Assembly: GCF_040214835.1 (NCBI RefSeq)
Contig: NZ_CP157874.1
Span: 2,546,001 to 2,610,000 of the forward strand
Direction of reading: 5' to 3'
Source: Pseudomonas asiatica
GTDB lineage: Bacteria; Pseudomonadota; Gammaproteobacteria; Pseudomonadales; Pseudomonadaceae
DNA length: 64,000 nucleotides
Position 1 is the first letter of the stretch; each line of letters opens with the position of its first letter. Under the pieces are notes generated by a model. That model was not told the DNA's origin and did no database searches. It saw nothing but the letters and a program-made list of their open reading frames with translations. The translations under genes were made by a program, and so were the position numbers. This document shows positions 18,578 through 26,603 of this stretch, piece after piece.

Positions 18578-20101
18578 ATGTCGTTTGCCGAAAGAATCAT
18601 CATCGCCGAGGCGCCAGTGCGTTGGCAGGACGTAGTGGCTGTGGCCCGGCATGGCGCGAAGCTTGAGCTGGCCCCATCGGCCTGGGCGCGGATCGAGAAC
18701 GCCCAGGCGATTGTCCAGCGCATCGTTTCCAGCGGTGACCGCGCCTATGGCGTCAACACCGGGCTTGGCGCCTTGTGCAATGTCTCGTTGCAGGACGAAC
18801 AACTCAGCCAGCTGTCGCACAACACCTTGCTCAGCCATGCCTGTGGCGTGGGTACGGCGCTGTCGGACGAACAGACCCGGGCGATCATGTGCGCGGCGAT
18901 CATCAATTTCTGCCAGGGCCGTTCCGGCCTGCAGCGCAAGGTGGTCGAGGCGCTGCTGACCCTGCTCAACCAGCACATCACGCCGCAGGTGCCGAAGCAG
19001 GGGTCGGTGGGGTACCTGACCCACATGGCGCATATCAGCATCAGCTTGCTGGGCGTCGGCCAGGTCAGCTATCGCGGCCAGATCATGCCGGCGCAGCAGG
19101 CCTTGGCCGAGGTCGGCCTGGCGCCGGTCAAACTGGGTGCCAAGGATGGCCTGTGCCTGGTCAACGGTACCCCTTGCATGACCGGCCTGAGCTGCCTGTC
19201 CCTGGACGACGCCACTCGGTTGAGCCAATGGGCGGACGTTATCAGCGCCATGAGTTTCGAGGCCCTGCGCGGCCAGCTCGATGCCTTCGACCCTGAAATC
19301 ATCGCGATGAAACCGCACCCCGGCATGCAGCGCGTGGGCAGTAACCTGCGGCGCCTGCTCGACGGCAGCGAAATCATTGCCAGCAGCCAAGGCATTCGCA
19401 CCCAGGACGCCTTGAGCATTCGCTCGATTCCGCAGGTTCATGGCGCCGCGCGCGATCAGCTGGAACACGCTGCGCGGCAGATCGAAACCGAACTCAACTC
19501 CACCACCGACAACCCGATGCTGCTGGGTACGCCCGAGTCGTATCGGGTGGTTTCCCAGGCGAATCCGCACGGCCAGTCGGTGGCCATGGCAGCCGACTTG
19601 CTGGCCATCGCGGTGGCCGAGATCGGGGCGATTGCCGAGCGTCGTCTCGATCGCCTGATCAACCCGTTGGTCAGCGGCTTGCCGGCCTTCCTGGTCAGCC
19701 AGCCGGGGGTGAATTCGGGCATGATGATTGTCCAGTACGTGGCTGCTTCACTGTGTGCAGAAAACCGTCAGCTGGCACAACCGGCAGTCGTCGACAACTA
19801 CGTCACCTCCGGCCTGCAGGAGGACCATCTGAGCATGGGCACCAATGCCGGGTTGAAGCTGCACCGCGCCCTGGAGAACTGCACGCAGATCCTCGCCATC
19901 GAATACCTGTTGGCGGCCCAGGCATTCGAGTTCCTCAAGGAGCAGCGCTTTGGCGCGGGTACCAGCGTTGCCTGGCGGTTGTTGCGCGAACGGGTCCCGG
20001 CGTATGCCCAGGACCGTTGGTTGGCCCCGGATATCGCCAGCAGCGCATCGATCCTGAAGGATCCGGGCCTGCTTGGCGCTGCATTCCCCGAGCTGCTATG
20101 A
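18578..20101 (+). CDS. MIO-less histidine ammonia-lyase homologue, ergothionase-like lyase
   Basis: A 507-residue protein colinear with histidine ammonia-lyase, but the Ala-Ser-Gly that forms the MIO cofactor is absent. Canonical GSVG-ASG-DLAPLAHM becomes GSVG-YLTHMAHI (142-152), a clean 3-residue deletion. The positions of HAL Tyr280 and Phe329 are Leu279 and Pro330. Retained are Tyr57, His87, Asn196, Arg282 and Glu415, the equivalents of HAL Tyr53, His83, Asn195, Arg283 and Glu414; His83 and Glu414 act on the imidazole ring. Published ergothionases are HAL relatives that lack MIO and eliminate trimethylamine from ergothioneine. With the quaternary-amine importer in the same operon, I infer a trimethylammonium lyase for an imidazole betaine. 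Ordinary histidine deamination is unlikely. Confidence 0.75.
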   Translation: MSFAERIIIAEAPVRWQDVVAVARHGAKLELAPSAWARIENAQAIVQRIVSSGDRAYGVNTGLGALCNVSLQDEQLSQLSHNTLLSHACGVGTALSDEQTRAIMCAAIINFCQGRSGLQRKVVEALLTLLNQHITPQVPKQGSVGYLTHMAHISISLLGVGQVSYRGQIMPAQQALAEVGLAPVKLGAKDGLCLVNGTPCMTGLSCLSLDDATRLSQWADVISAMSFEALRGQLDAFDPEIIAMKPHPGMQRVGSNLRRLLDGSEIIASSQGIRTQDALSIRSIPQVHGAARDQLEHAARQIETELNSTTDNPMLLGTPESYRVVSQANPHGQSVAMAADLLAIAVAEIGAIAERRLDRLINPLVSGLPAFLVSQPGVNSGMMIVQYVAASLCAENRQLAQPAVVDNYVTSGLQEDHLSMGTNAGLKLHRALENCTQILAIEYLLAAQAFEFLKEQRFGAGTSVAWRLLRERVPAYAQDRWLAPDIASSASILKDPGLLGAAFPELL

Positions 20102-20157
20102 CCGATGCAAGGGCCACTCATGGCTTCGGATCGTGAGGGGCGAAGCTTGTGCAATCG

Positions 20158-20173
20158 GGGGGCAAATGCCCCC
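20158..20173 (+). terminator. GC hairpin after the lyase gene
   Basis: GGGGGC-AAAT-GCCCCC, a 6-bp stem with a 4-nt loop, lies 57 bp past the lyase stop and is followed only by TTGATTG. It may end the importer-lyase transcript before the monooxygenase gene. Confidence 0.5.
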
Positions 20174-20261
20174 TTGATTGCGAACGGCCTATAAATCGTT
20201 GACTTTGCGCGCTATCAGGAACATTCATGATTCCAAGGTCATTGATGTTCGAGGTGAGATC

Positions 20262-21782
20262 ATGGCGCAGACCGACGTTCTCATTGTCGGAGCTGGTCCG
20301 ACCGGGCTGGTTCTTGCTCTTTGGCTCAACAGGCAAGGCGTCGCCGTAAGGATCGTCGACAGGAGCAGTGGTCCTGGCGAAGCTTCTCGCGCAATGGCTG
20401 TTCAAGCCCGCACGCTGGAGCTCTATCGCCAGCTCGATCTGGCCGAGCCAGTGATAGAGGCCGGCTATAAAACCCCCGCCATGAACATGTGGGCACGCGG
20501 TCGGCACAGGGCGCGTATCCCCTTGGGCGACGCAGGCAGAGAGGTTTCAGCGTATCCCTTCGTGTTGATCTACCCCCAGGACCGCCATGAGCGCCTGCTG
20601 GTGCAGCAGCTCCAGTCACTCGGCGTGGACGTGGAACGGCAGACCGAACTGCTGTCCTTCGAGGAGGGTGAAAGCCATGTCACGGCCCTCCTGAAACATG
20701 CTGATGGGCGAGAAGAGTCCTGCACTGCGGCTTTTCTGGCGGGGTGCGATGGCGCTCGGTCGCTTGTTCGGCAAGAGATTGGCGGCGGTTTCGAGGGCGG
20801 CACCTACAAACAGCTTTTCTATGTTGCGGATGTCAGGGTAGCTGGCGTCGAGCCGGCAGGTGAGGGGCATATCGCTTTTGACAAATCCGATTTTGTGTTG
20901 CTCTTGTGCTATGGCGAAAGGGACCAGTACCGCTTGATTGGCACCGTGCGTGATGAGCGAGCCGAGCATCCTGAACATCTGACGTTCGAGGACGTTGGCC
21001 ATGATGCCATAAACGGCTTGAACCTCAGGATTACCGCCGTGAACTGGTTTTCCACCTACCGTGTTCACCATCGCGTCGCGGACCATTTCCGCCGTGGCCG
21101 GGCGTTTCTGCTCGGTGATGCAGCGCATGTCCATAGCCCGGCGGGAGGGCAGGGCATGAACACCGGCATTCTGGACGCGATCAACCTGGCATGGAAGTTG
21201 GCCGCGGTGTTGAAAGGGAAGGCGCCCGACACATTGCTCGACAGCTACCAGATCGAACGCCAGGCATTTGCCCGCACGCTGGTGGAGACAACTGACAAAC
21301 TGTTCACCTTCGTTACCGCTCAGGGCGGATTTGCCGACTTTGTACGCACTCGCATCGCGCCGCTCTTCGCGAGCGTTGCATACAAGAGCGAAAACGTCCG
21401 TGAGTACCTGTTCCGAGTGGTTTCGCAAACCACCCTCGATTACCGCGAAAGCCCGCTGAGCCAAGGCAAGGCCGGTGGAGTTCAGGGCGGTGATCGCCTG
21501 CCATGGCTGCCTGTGGGCACCGAGGACAACTACGCTTCACTGGCAGCCATTCAGTGGCAGGTGCATGTTTACGGCGAAGCCAAGGCCGATTTGTCCCAAT
21601 GGTGCGCAAGACACGGTATTGCACTGCATGTTTTCGCTTGGGAGCATGCGTACGAGAAAGCCGGCGTTGCCAGAAATGCTGCTTACCTGTTGCGGCCTGA
21701 CAACTATGTCGCGCTGGCTGATCCTGAGGGGGAGGCGACTACCTTGAGCCGGTATTTCGAGGCGCAGGGAATGATGCGATGA
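20262..21782 (+). CDS. FAD-dependent aromatic-type monooxygenase (group A)
   Basis: A 506-residue flavoprotein hydroxylase. The start at ATG 20262 has GAGGTGAG upstream and gives the N-terminal FAD fold VLIVGAGPTGLVLALWL. The DG motif (CDGARSLVR) and GD motif (LLGDAAHVHSPAGGQGMNTG) that bind FAD and NAD(P)H are intact. The C-terminal thioredoxin-like extension is of the size seen in MhpA and pentachlorophenol hydroxylases. It acts in the cytosol on an unknown, probably aromatic, substrate. It follows the lyase by 160 bp with a hairpin between, so membership of that operon is unsure. Confidence 0.85.
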   Translation: MAQTDVLIVGAGPTGLVLALWLNRQGVAVRIVDRSSGPGEASRAMAVQARTLELYRQLDLAEPVIEAGYKTPAMNMWARGRHRARIPLGDAGREVSAYPFVLIYPQDRHERLLVQQLQSLGVDVERQTELLSFEEGESHVTALLKHADGREESCTAAFLAGCDGARSLVRQEIGGGFEGGTYKQLFYVADVRVAGVEPAGEGHIAFDKSDFVLLLCYGERDQYRLIGTVRDERAEHPEHLTFEDVGHDAINGLNLRITAVNWFSTYRVHHRVADHFRRGRAFLLGDAAHVHSPAGGQGMNTGILDAINLAWKLAAVLKGKAPDTLLDSYQIERQAFARTLVETTDKLFTFVTAQGGFADFVRTRIAPLFASVAYKSENVREYLFRVVSQTTLDYRESPLSQGKAGGVQGGDRLPWLPVGTEDNYASLAAIQWQVHVYGEAKADLSQWCARHGIALHVFAWEHAYEKAGVARNAAYLLRPDNYVALADPEGEATTLSRYFEAQGMMR

Positions 21783-22042
21783 CCAGCGCCCACCAGTGTT
21801 TTTCACGCGATTGCGTTCACCAGATTTCATACCTGTCGCTTGATTGATCATTTTGCGAACCCCTGTAGATCTCGAAAATGTCAGCCTTTGCTGTGCTAGG
21901 CATCTTCGCGTGATGGATATGCAGGGGAAGCCAAGGCTGGCCGCAAAGTTCAAACCAACAAGTCCGGTGGTACGCTGCGTAATGGAATGCAGGCAGAAAA
22001 AATACCGGTCACGCCAGTATCAGGCCGAGGCGCAGCGCCAAT

Positions 22043-22071
22043 CAGCCCTGGCCAACATTGAGCCAGGGCTG
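22043..22071. terminator. Hairpin between convergent genes
   Basis: CAGCCCTGGC and GCCAGGGCTG form a perfect 10-bp stem with a 9-nt loop in the 299-bp gap between the monooxygenase and the convergent Nramp-like gene, 11 bp from the latter's stop. The rest of the gap (21783-22042) shows no credible gene. Confidence 0.55.
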
Positions 22072-22081
22072 TCCGTTACCT

Positions 22082-23383
22082 TCAGGCAATAAGGTCCACT
22101 GCAAGCTGGAAGGCTACCCATAACGCCAGGCCAGTGGCGAATGCCAGCGCGATGTTTTCGAACCAGTTGTTGCGGTACGCCTTGCCCAGCAGCGATTTCT
22201 GGTTGGACATGATCAGCAGGCCCAGCGAGATCACCGGCAGGCCGATGATGTTCAGCGCGCTGACACCGATGGTAAGGGTCACGAAGTCGGGCATGCCCGG
22301 GATCGACCAGACCAGTGGCGTCACCAGGATGAACAACATGAACCACTTGTGCATCGGGTCGTTGTGGAATTCCTTTCCATGGCGTTCGCGTCGCTCGGGC
22401 TTCACATGTTGGAAAGCGTCGGTGATCAGCATGGGGAACGCAGTGGTCTTGCCAGAAATGCTGGCGAACAAAGTGGCGAATACGCCGACGAAGAAGATGT
22501 ACCAGCCGATCGGGCCGAAGAACAGTTCCAATGCCTTGCCCAGATCGCCGAGCGTTTTCACCTCGATGCCGTTGGGCCGCAGGATTTCCGCGCCGACGAT
22601 CCAGATCGCCAGGTTGATGACGATACCGACGAATACCGCAAACAGCAGGTCGTTGCGCTGGATGCGTTTGTGTTGCGGGCCGACCCAGCCTTTTTCACGC
22701 ATGACATAAGGGTGCACGAAGTTGGCTACAGAACCTGCCACGGCACCGATCACCGATACCGCTACCAGCAGTGCGCCGTGAACGCCTTCATCGGCTGGAA
22801 TGCTGAAACCGATGGTGCCTTTGACGATACCCGCCACGTCGGGGCCGGACATCACCGCCAGCGCCAGGAAGGCCAAGGTCATCACCGCCAACAGTACTTT
22901 CATGACGCCTTCGATCATTGCGTATATGTTGCGCCCCACCAGCATCCACACGGCCAGCACCACGGCCATGGAGCACAGCAGTGGGTAGTCGATCCGCAGC
23001 AACATCGCCAGCGCTTCCCCCGCACCCTTGATCATGTAGGCGTTCATCAGGTGCCCCATCAACAGGGCATAGGCCAACATGAACCAGGCGAACACCGGGT
23101 GCAGCTGCGCATAGCCCTGCAGAATGGTCATCCCTTGGTTATTGCACAGCTGGAAGCGGGCGATGATGTTTACGATCAGGTACCGGAGCAGCAGCGAAAC
23201 GGCCAGCACCCACATCATGGCGTAACCGTAGTTCGCCCCGGCGACAGATGAGGTTATCAGATCTCCTGCCCCCAACCACGACAGAACCGCGATGACGCCG
23301 GGGCCAAGCAATTTGATCAGCTTTGACAGGCGATTTTGAGGGGTTACGGCAGTTTTCCCCTCGACAGAAGGTATGCTCGACAT
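22082..23383 (-). CDS. Nramp-related membrane transporter with altered metal site
   Basis: A 433-residue polytopic protein of the Nramp fold (about eleven hydrophobic segments). Helix 1 reads LGPGVIAVLSWLGAGDLITS; the canonical DPGN metal-binding motif is GAGD here. In helix 6 the usual MPH segment is replaced by NFVHPYVMREKGW. Both transition-metal sites of MntH-type proteins are therefore lost. Known Nramp-related proteins with such changes include magnesium transporters. The substrate is open: Mg2+ or a non-metal solute are alternatives. Transcribed alone. Confidence 0.75.
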   Translation of the reverse strand: MSSIPSVEGKTAVTPQNRLSKLIKLLGPGVIAVLSWLGAGDLITSSVAGANYGYAMMWVLAVSLLLRYLIVNIIARFQLCNNQGMTILQGYAQLHPVFAWFMLAYALLMGHLMNAYMIKGAGEALAMLLRIDYPLLCSMAVVLAVWMLVGRNIYAMIEGVMKVLLAVMTLAFLALAVMSGPDVAGIVKGTIGFSIPADEGVHGALLVAVSVIGAVAGSVANFVHPYVMREKGWVGPQHKRIQRNDLLFAVFVGIVINLAIWIVGAEILRPNGIEVKTLGDLGKALELFFGPIGWYIFFVGVFATLFASISGKTTAFPMLITDAFQHVKPERRERHGKEFHNDPMHKWFMLFILVTPLVWSIPGMPDFVTLTIGVSALNIIGLPVISLGLLIMSNQKSLLGKAYRNNWFENIALAFATGLALWVAFQLAVDLIA

Positions 23384-23550
23384 GGTGACTCCATTGTTTT
23401 TTTTGTGAGAGCGGAGCGTAGTCGATCACAGTAGATAGGATGTCGTACAACTTAAATTCCAGCAAAGATGTTTCTTAATGTTTCGAGGTAAGGTGCAATG
23501 TCCAGAGGGCGGCCGAGACGACACCGACAGGCTTCCTCAAATAGTGAGGG

Positions 23551-23573
23551 AAGGCCGCATTTGTCGCGGCCTT
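23551..23573. terminator. Terminator-like hairpin at the end of the SDR remnant
   Basis: AAGGCCGC-ATTTGTC-GCGGCCTT is a perfect 8-bp stem just past the stop of the truncated SDR reading frame, probably its old terminator. Confidence 0.5.
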
Positions 23574-23579
23574 TACTCG

Positions 23580-23645
23580 TTAGACTTGCGCCTGGCCACC
23601 GTCGACGAACAGTTCGGCCCCGTTGACGAAGCTGGCGTCGCTGGC
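23580..23645 (-). pseudogene. C-terminal remnant of an SDR oxidoreductase
   Basis: Read on the minus strand, the segment ends ASDASFVNGAELFVDGGQA before a TAA at 23582-23580. That is the C-terminal signature of short-chain dehydrogenases of the 3-oxoacyl-ACP reductase type. Upstream of it the frame has no SDR features, so only about 20 codons survive. The remaining bases 23646-23810 show nothing recognisable. Confidence 0.65.
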
Positions 23646-23810
23646 AGAATGCTGATTTCGCCGTGGTTCTTTGCCTCGATTGTGCCGCAGCCAGCAGTGC
23701 AAGAGGGCGAGCAGCCGGGGGGTGAGACTGTGTCAGGCTAAATCGCCGGGCTGCCTGCGTGCTGAAAACCGCACGGGGCGCCATGATCGTTCAGCGGCGG
23801 TGGTGCGGAT

Positions 23811-24194
23811 TCAGCGGGCTTTTTCCAGGTGTTCGAACTGGCATTGCATTTGAGCATCTTTGAGGCTCAGCTCAAACTCAACCAAGCCGTCATGCACTTG
23901 CTGCAAGGCCTGGATCTGCCCCATCAATTCCTGCTTTTTGTTTTCGATGGCCTGCATGGCCAGATCCCAGGGCAGCTCCTGGCCGCGATGATCCTGCAGA
24001 ATGGCCTGCATTTCCTTGAGCTTGAAACCGAGTTGCTGAGCGCATTTGATGAAGGTCAGCAGCTCTACGCTTTGCTGGCTGTAGATGCGGTACTTGCCTT
24101 CGCGTTGCGGTGGGGGCAAGAGGCCGATTTCTTCGTAATGTCGAATGCTTTTGACGGTGGTGCCCGACAGCTGGGCGGCTTTGCCGATGTACAT
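23811..24194 (-). CDS. MerR-family transcriptional regulator
   Basis: A 127-residue MerR protein. ATG 24194 is chosen over a longer frame because it has GGGA upstream and starts the canonical MYIGKAAQLSGTTVKSIRHY. The winged helix (IRHYEEIGLLPPP, YRIYSQQSVELL) is followed by a long dimerisation helix at about 75-120. It lacks the cysteines of metal-sensing MerRs, so a redox or small-molecule signal is more likely. It lies 165 bp downstream of a quinone-reductase-like gene on the same strand, its probable target. Confidence 0.88.
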   Translation of the reverse strand: MYIGKAAQLSGTTVKSIRHYEEIGLLPPPQREGKYRIYSQQSVELLTFIKCAQQLGFKLKEMQAILQDHRGQELPWDLAMQAIENKKQELMGQIQALQQVHDGLVEFELSLKDAQMQCQFEHLEKAR

Positions 24195-24359
24195 GAAAAT
24201 CCCTTTTTTGACGCATCGGAAGCGAAAAGGTGTCGCGGGCCCGCACAGGCGCGCGACATCTTTGCACAAGCGTCAGGGGGTGGGAAGCCAAGTTGGGCAA
24301 GGTGTCACAGCAGGGAGGCTCGGCTGGGCAGCGCGGGGGCACGGCCCGACCGGGGCCGA

Positions 24360-24938
24360 TCAGCGGCTGGCGACTGCCTGGACTTGTTTGAGCCAGGCTT
24401 CACGCTGTTCCGGCTTGGAGCCCAATACCGGACCGAAGGTCAGGGTTTTCAGGGGTTTTATGCCGCAGAACTCCAGGGTGGTCTTGCGCATTTGGTGCAG
24501 GCCCGGCATGCGATACACCCACCGGTAGTACCACGGCGGCGTGTCCATGGTCACCAGAAGGTGAGCCGTGCGGCCCTTGAGCAGCTTATCCGGGAAGGGC
24601 GAGCCCTTGCGGTACTTGAAGGCAAAACCTGGCAGAAACACGCGGTCGAAGAACCCCTTGAGCAGCGCCGGAATGCCGCCCCACCAGATCGGGTACACCA
24701 ATGTCAGGTGTTCGGCCCAGGTAATGTCGTTTTGTGCGTTGATCAAATCGGGCTCAAGCAACTGGACCTGGTTATAGCCATCGTGCAAGACCGGATCGAA
24801 ATCCAGGGTGTCCAGGCGCAGCAGGCGCACCTCATGGCCTGCTTGCGTGGCGGCCTCGACATAACGTTCGGATACAGCGCCGCAAAAGCTGTCGTTCGAA
24901 GGGTGGCCGAGGATTACGAGCATGCGTTTGCTCTTCAT
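24360..24938 (-). CDS. NAD(P)H-dependent oxidoreductase, flavodoxin-like fold
   Basis: A 192-residue Flavodoxin_2 protein (KefF/MdaB/DT-diaphorase type). ATG 24938 is preferred because CTGGAG lies 6 nt upstream and it yields MKSKRMLVILGHPSNDSFCG, the FMN/FAD phosphate loop. FVYPIWWGG-type residues (LVYPIWWGGIPALLKGFFDR) form the second flavin-binding loop, and the family segment LLVTMDTPPWYY follows. Such enzymes reduce quinones by two electrons. The MerR gene downstream suggests induction by an electrophile. Confidence 0.85.
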   Translation of the reverse strand: MKSKRMLVILGHPSNDSFCGAVSERYVEAATQAGHEVRLLRLDTLDFDPVLHDGYNQVQLLEPDLINAQNDITWAEHLTLVYPIWWGGIPALLKGFFDRVFLPGFAFKYRKGSPFPDKLLKGRTAHLLVTMDTPPWYYRWVYRMPGLHQMRKTTLEFCGIKPLKTLTFGPVLGSKPEQREAWLKQVQAVASR

Positions 24939-25420
24939 GACAAACTCCAGGTAATGAAGTGCCAAGGGTAAAGTCTGCCCCTTACGGTAGAGTCAAGCGT
25001 TGCCGGTTAGCGGTAGAGGCTTTCACGAACGGCTGCTATCGACCCAAAACGGACGCTAAAAGATAACTGGTTTCGTAAGCGCGACGCGTACTCTGTGGGA
25101 GCGGGTTTACCCGCGAAGCAGGCGCCGCGGTGGATGGCACCGGCCGTGCCGGTGTTCGCGGGTGAACCCGCTCCCACAATGATTGCTGTGGGGCAAAATG
25201 ACCGCTACGGGTCGAAAGCGGTCGGTCGCGATCAGCTACCTGCGACCTGTAGCCGGTCAGCGGCGACACAGGCGGGGACGTTGTAATCGACCACTCGCTT
25301 GACGCTTACCAGTACCCTCATAGGTTCTCCAGTCATTGATATTGGGGCGGCGGGCAGGGGGCAACGCCGGCAGCGCAGTATTGGCGGGCGGGGATCGTCC
25401 GTTTCGAGTAGCGGGGTGAA
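24939..25420. other. Gene-free stretch with composite repeat
   Basis: About 480 bp between the oxidoreductase and LysR genes. It holds the composite REP repeat (25043-25222) and no credible coding frame. The bases 25223-25420 are unexplained. Confidence 0.55.
25043..25222 (-). repeat. Composite REP repeat, second copy
   Basis: An inverted copy of the element at 10640-10808: one 45-bp arm (25043-25087, containing GATAACTGG), the same 6-bp link, a REP pair (25094-25178) and the same outer flank with GGGGCAAAATGACCG. The match to the first copy extends over about 165 bp with few differences, more than REP pairs alone would give. Confidence 0.8.
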
Positions 25421-26335
25421 TCAGGGGGAGCCGGGCTGGGAGGCGCAGGCATCGAGGTCTTCGAGGAACGCCTGCAGGATGGGTGGGCGCGATACGCCGC
25501 GGCGGGTGACCACATCGAACGGCGAGCAGAGGTCCAGCAGGCTGGCACCCAGGCGGCGCATGTCGCCGGTCTTGATCCATTGCTCGGCGAAGTGCACCGG
25601 CAAGAAGCCGATATAGGCGCCGGAAATGATCAGGATCGCCGCTGCCTCGATGTTCTCCACGGTTGCATCGGCCTTGGTGATGCCCAACTGCTCCAGGTCG
25701 TACTGCTGCATGTAGCCGCGCACCACGATCCGGCTCTGGCGCACGTCCTCCATCAGCCGACCGTTGCTCGCGTTGCTGGCGAACAGCGGGTGGCGCCGGC
25801 CACAGTAGAGTCCCAGTGCCTCGTCATACAGCGGCTGGTAGGACAATCCCGCGACCCGCAATGGGAAGTGGCCGATGGCCAGGTGCAGCCTGCCGTCGAG
25901 CACGCGCTCTTCGAGTTCCGCCGGGGCACCGATATAGATGTGCAGGTGGGCATCGTGCCCACGCGAAACAAAGCGCTGGGTGGTGCGCGGCAGGGGCGAG
26001 ACGGGGTCGGTCAGGGTGGAGTCGATGATGCCTAGGTTGAGCTTGCCGCTGATGTGCTGCTTGAGCACGTCGGCGTCCATGCAGAAGCTTTCCACGGCAC
26101 TGAGCAGGCGCAGGGTCGCTTCATGGATGGCCACCCCTTGCTCGGTCAGGCGAAAGCCACTGCGCCCGCGCTGGCAGAGCTTGACCCCCAGGCGGGTTTC
26201 CAGGTGCGACATCTGTTCGCTTATGGTCGACTGGCCGGCATTGAGCGCGGCCTGTGCCGCAGAAAAGCCGCCGCACCTGACGATCGTGGTGAATACCCTG
26301 AGCAGTTTAAGGTCGACATCGTGCAGCTGGATCAC
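25421..26335 (-). CDS. LysR-family transcriptional regulator (ureohydrolase cluster)
   Basis: A LysR protein of 304 residues if the GTG at 26335 is used; this is favoured by GGAGG just upstream. An ATG at 26359 would add 8 residues. The HTH is FSAAQAALNAGQSTISEQMS. It is divergent from the ureohydrolase gene, an arrangement also known for GbuR-gbuA and GpuR-gpuPA in P. aeruginosa, where LysR proteins sense guanidino acids. By analogy it probably activates the 26.6-32.5 kb operon. Confidence 0.88.
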   Translation of the reverse strand: MIQLHDVDLKLLRVFTTIVRCGGFSAAQAALNAGQSTISEQMSHLETRLGVKLCQRGRSGFRLTEQGVAIHEATLRLLSAVESFCMDADVLKQHISGKLNLGIIDSTLTDPVSPLPRTTQRFVSRGHDAHLHIYIGAPAELEERVLDGRLHLAIGHFPLRVAGLSYQPLYDEALGLYCGRRHPLFASNASNGRLMEDVRQSRIVVRGYMQQYDLEQLGITKADATVENIEAAAILIISGAYIGFLPVHFAEQWIKTGDMRRLGASLLDLCSPFDVVTRRGVSRPPILQAFLEDLDACASQPGSP

Positions 26336-26603
26336 CGTAGCCTCCCGGCCGGGTGTCACATCGCCAGTGCTGATATGAACACCCGTGCATTGTTCTTGTC
26401 GCGCAAGCTAACCATGAGTACCTGGCCGCTGCAATGCCTGGTATCGCGGGGTTCAACCACCGGCAGATACTTCGGATAGGGCGATGTATGTATCTGCACT
26501 TGCGCATTTTTCCTCGCTGGCACGGTTGCCATAGTGGATCGCAACGGTGGTCGAGCAGTCGCCCCGTCTCCTGAAACAGAACAAGAACTGGAGAAACCAG
26601 AAC

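Noticed and set aside
18981-19041. Sequencing error as cause of the missing Ala-Ser-Gly in the HAL-like gene
   Set aside because: The loss is in frame and exactly three codons, and other active-site residues (Tyr280, Phe329 positions) have changed too, which fits real divergence.
21844-22092. 82-codon plus-strand frame between the monooxygenase and Nramp-like genes
   Set aside because: No ribosome site, no recognisable family, runs through a terminator hairpin and into the 3' end of the convergent gene.
26510-26526. TGGCAC followed closely by TTGC upstream of the ureohydrolase gene, like a sigma-54 promoter
   Set aside because: The TTGC is only two bases after TGGCAC; sigma-54 needs five, so the spacing is wrong.
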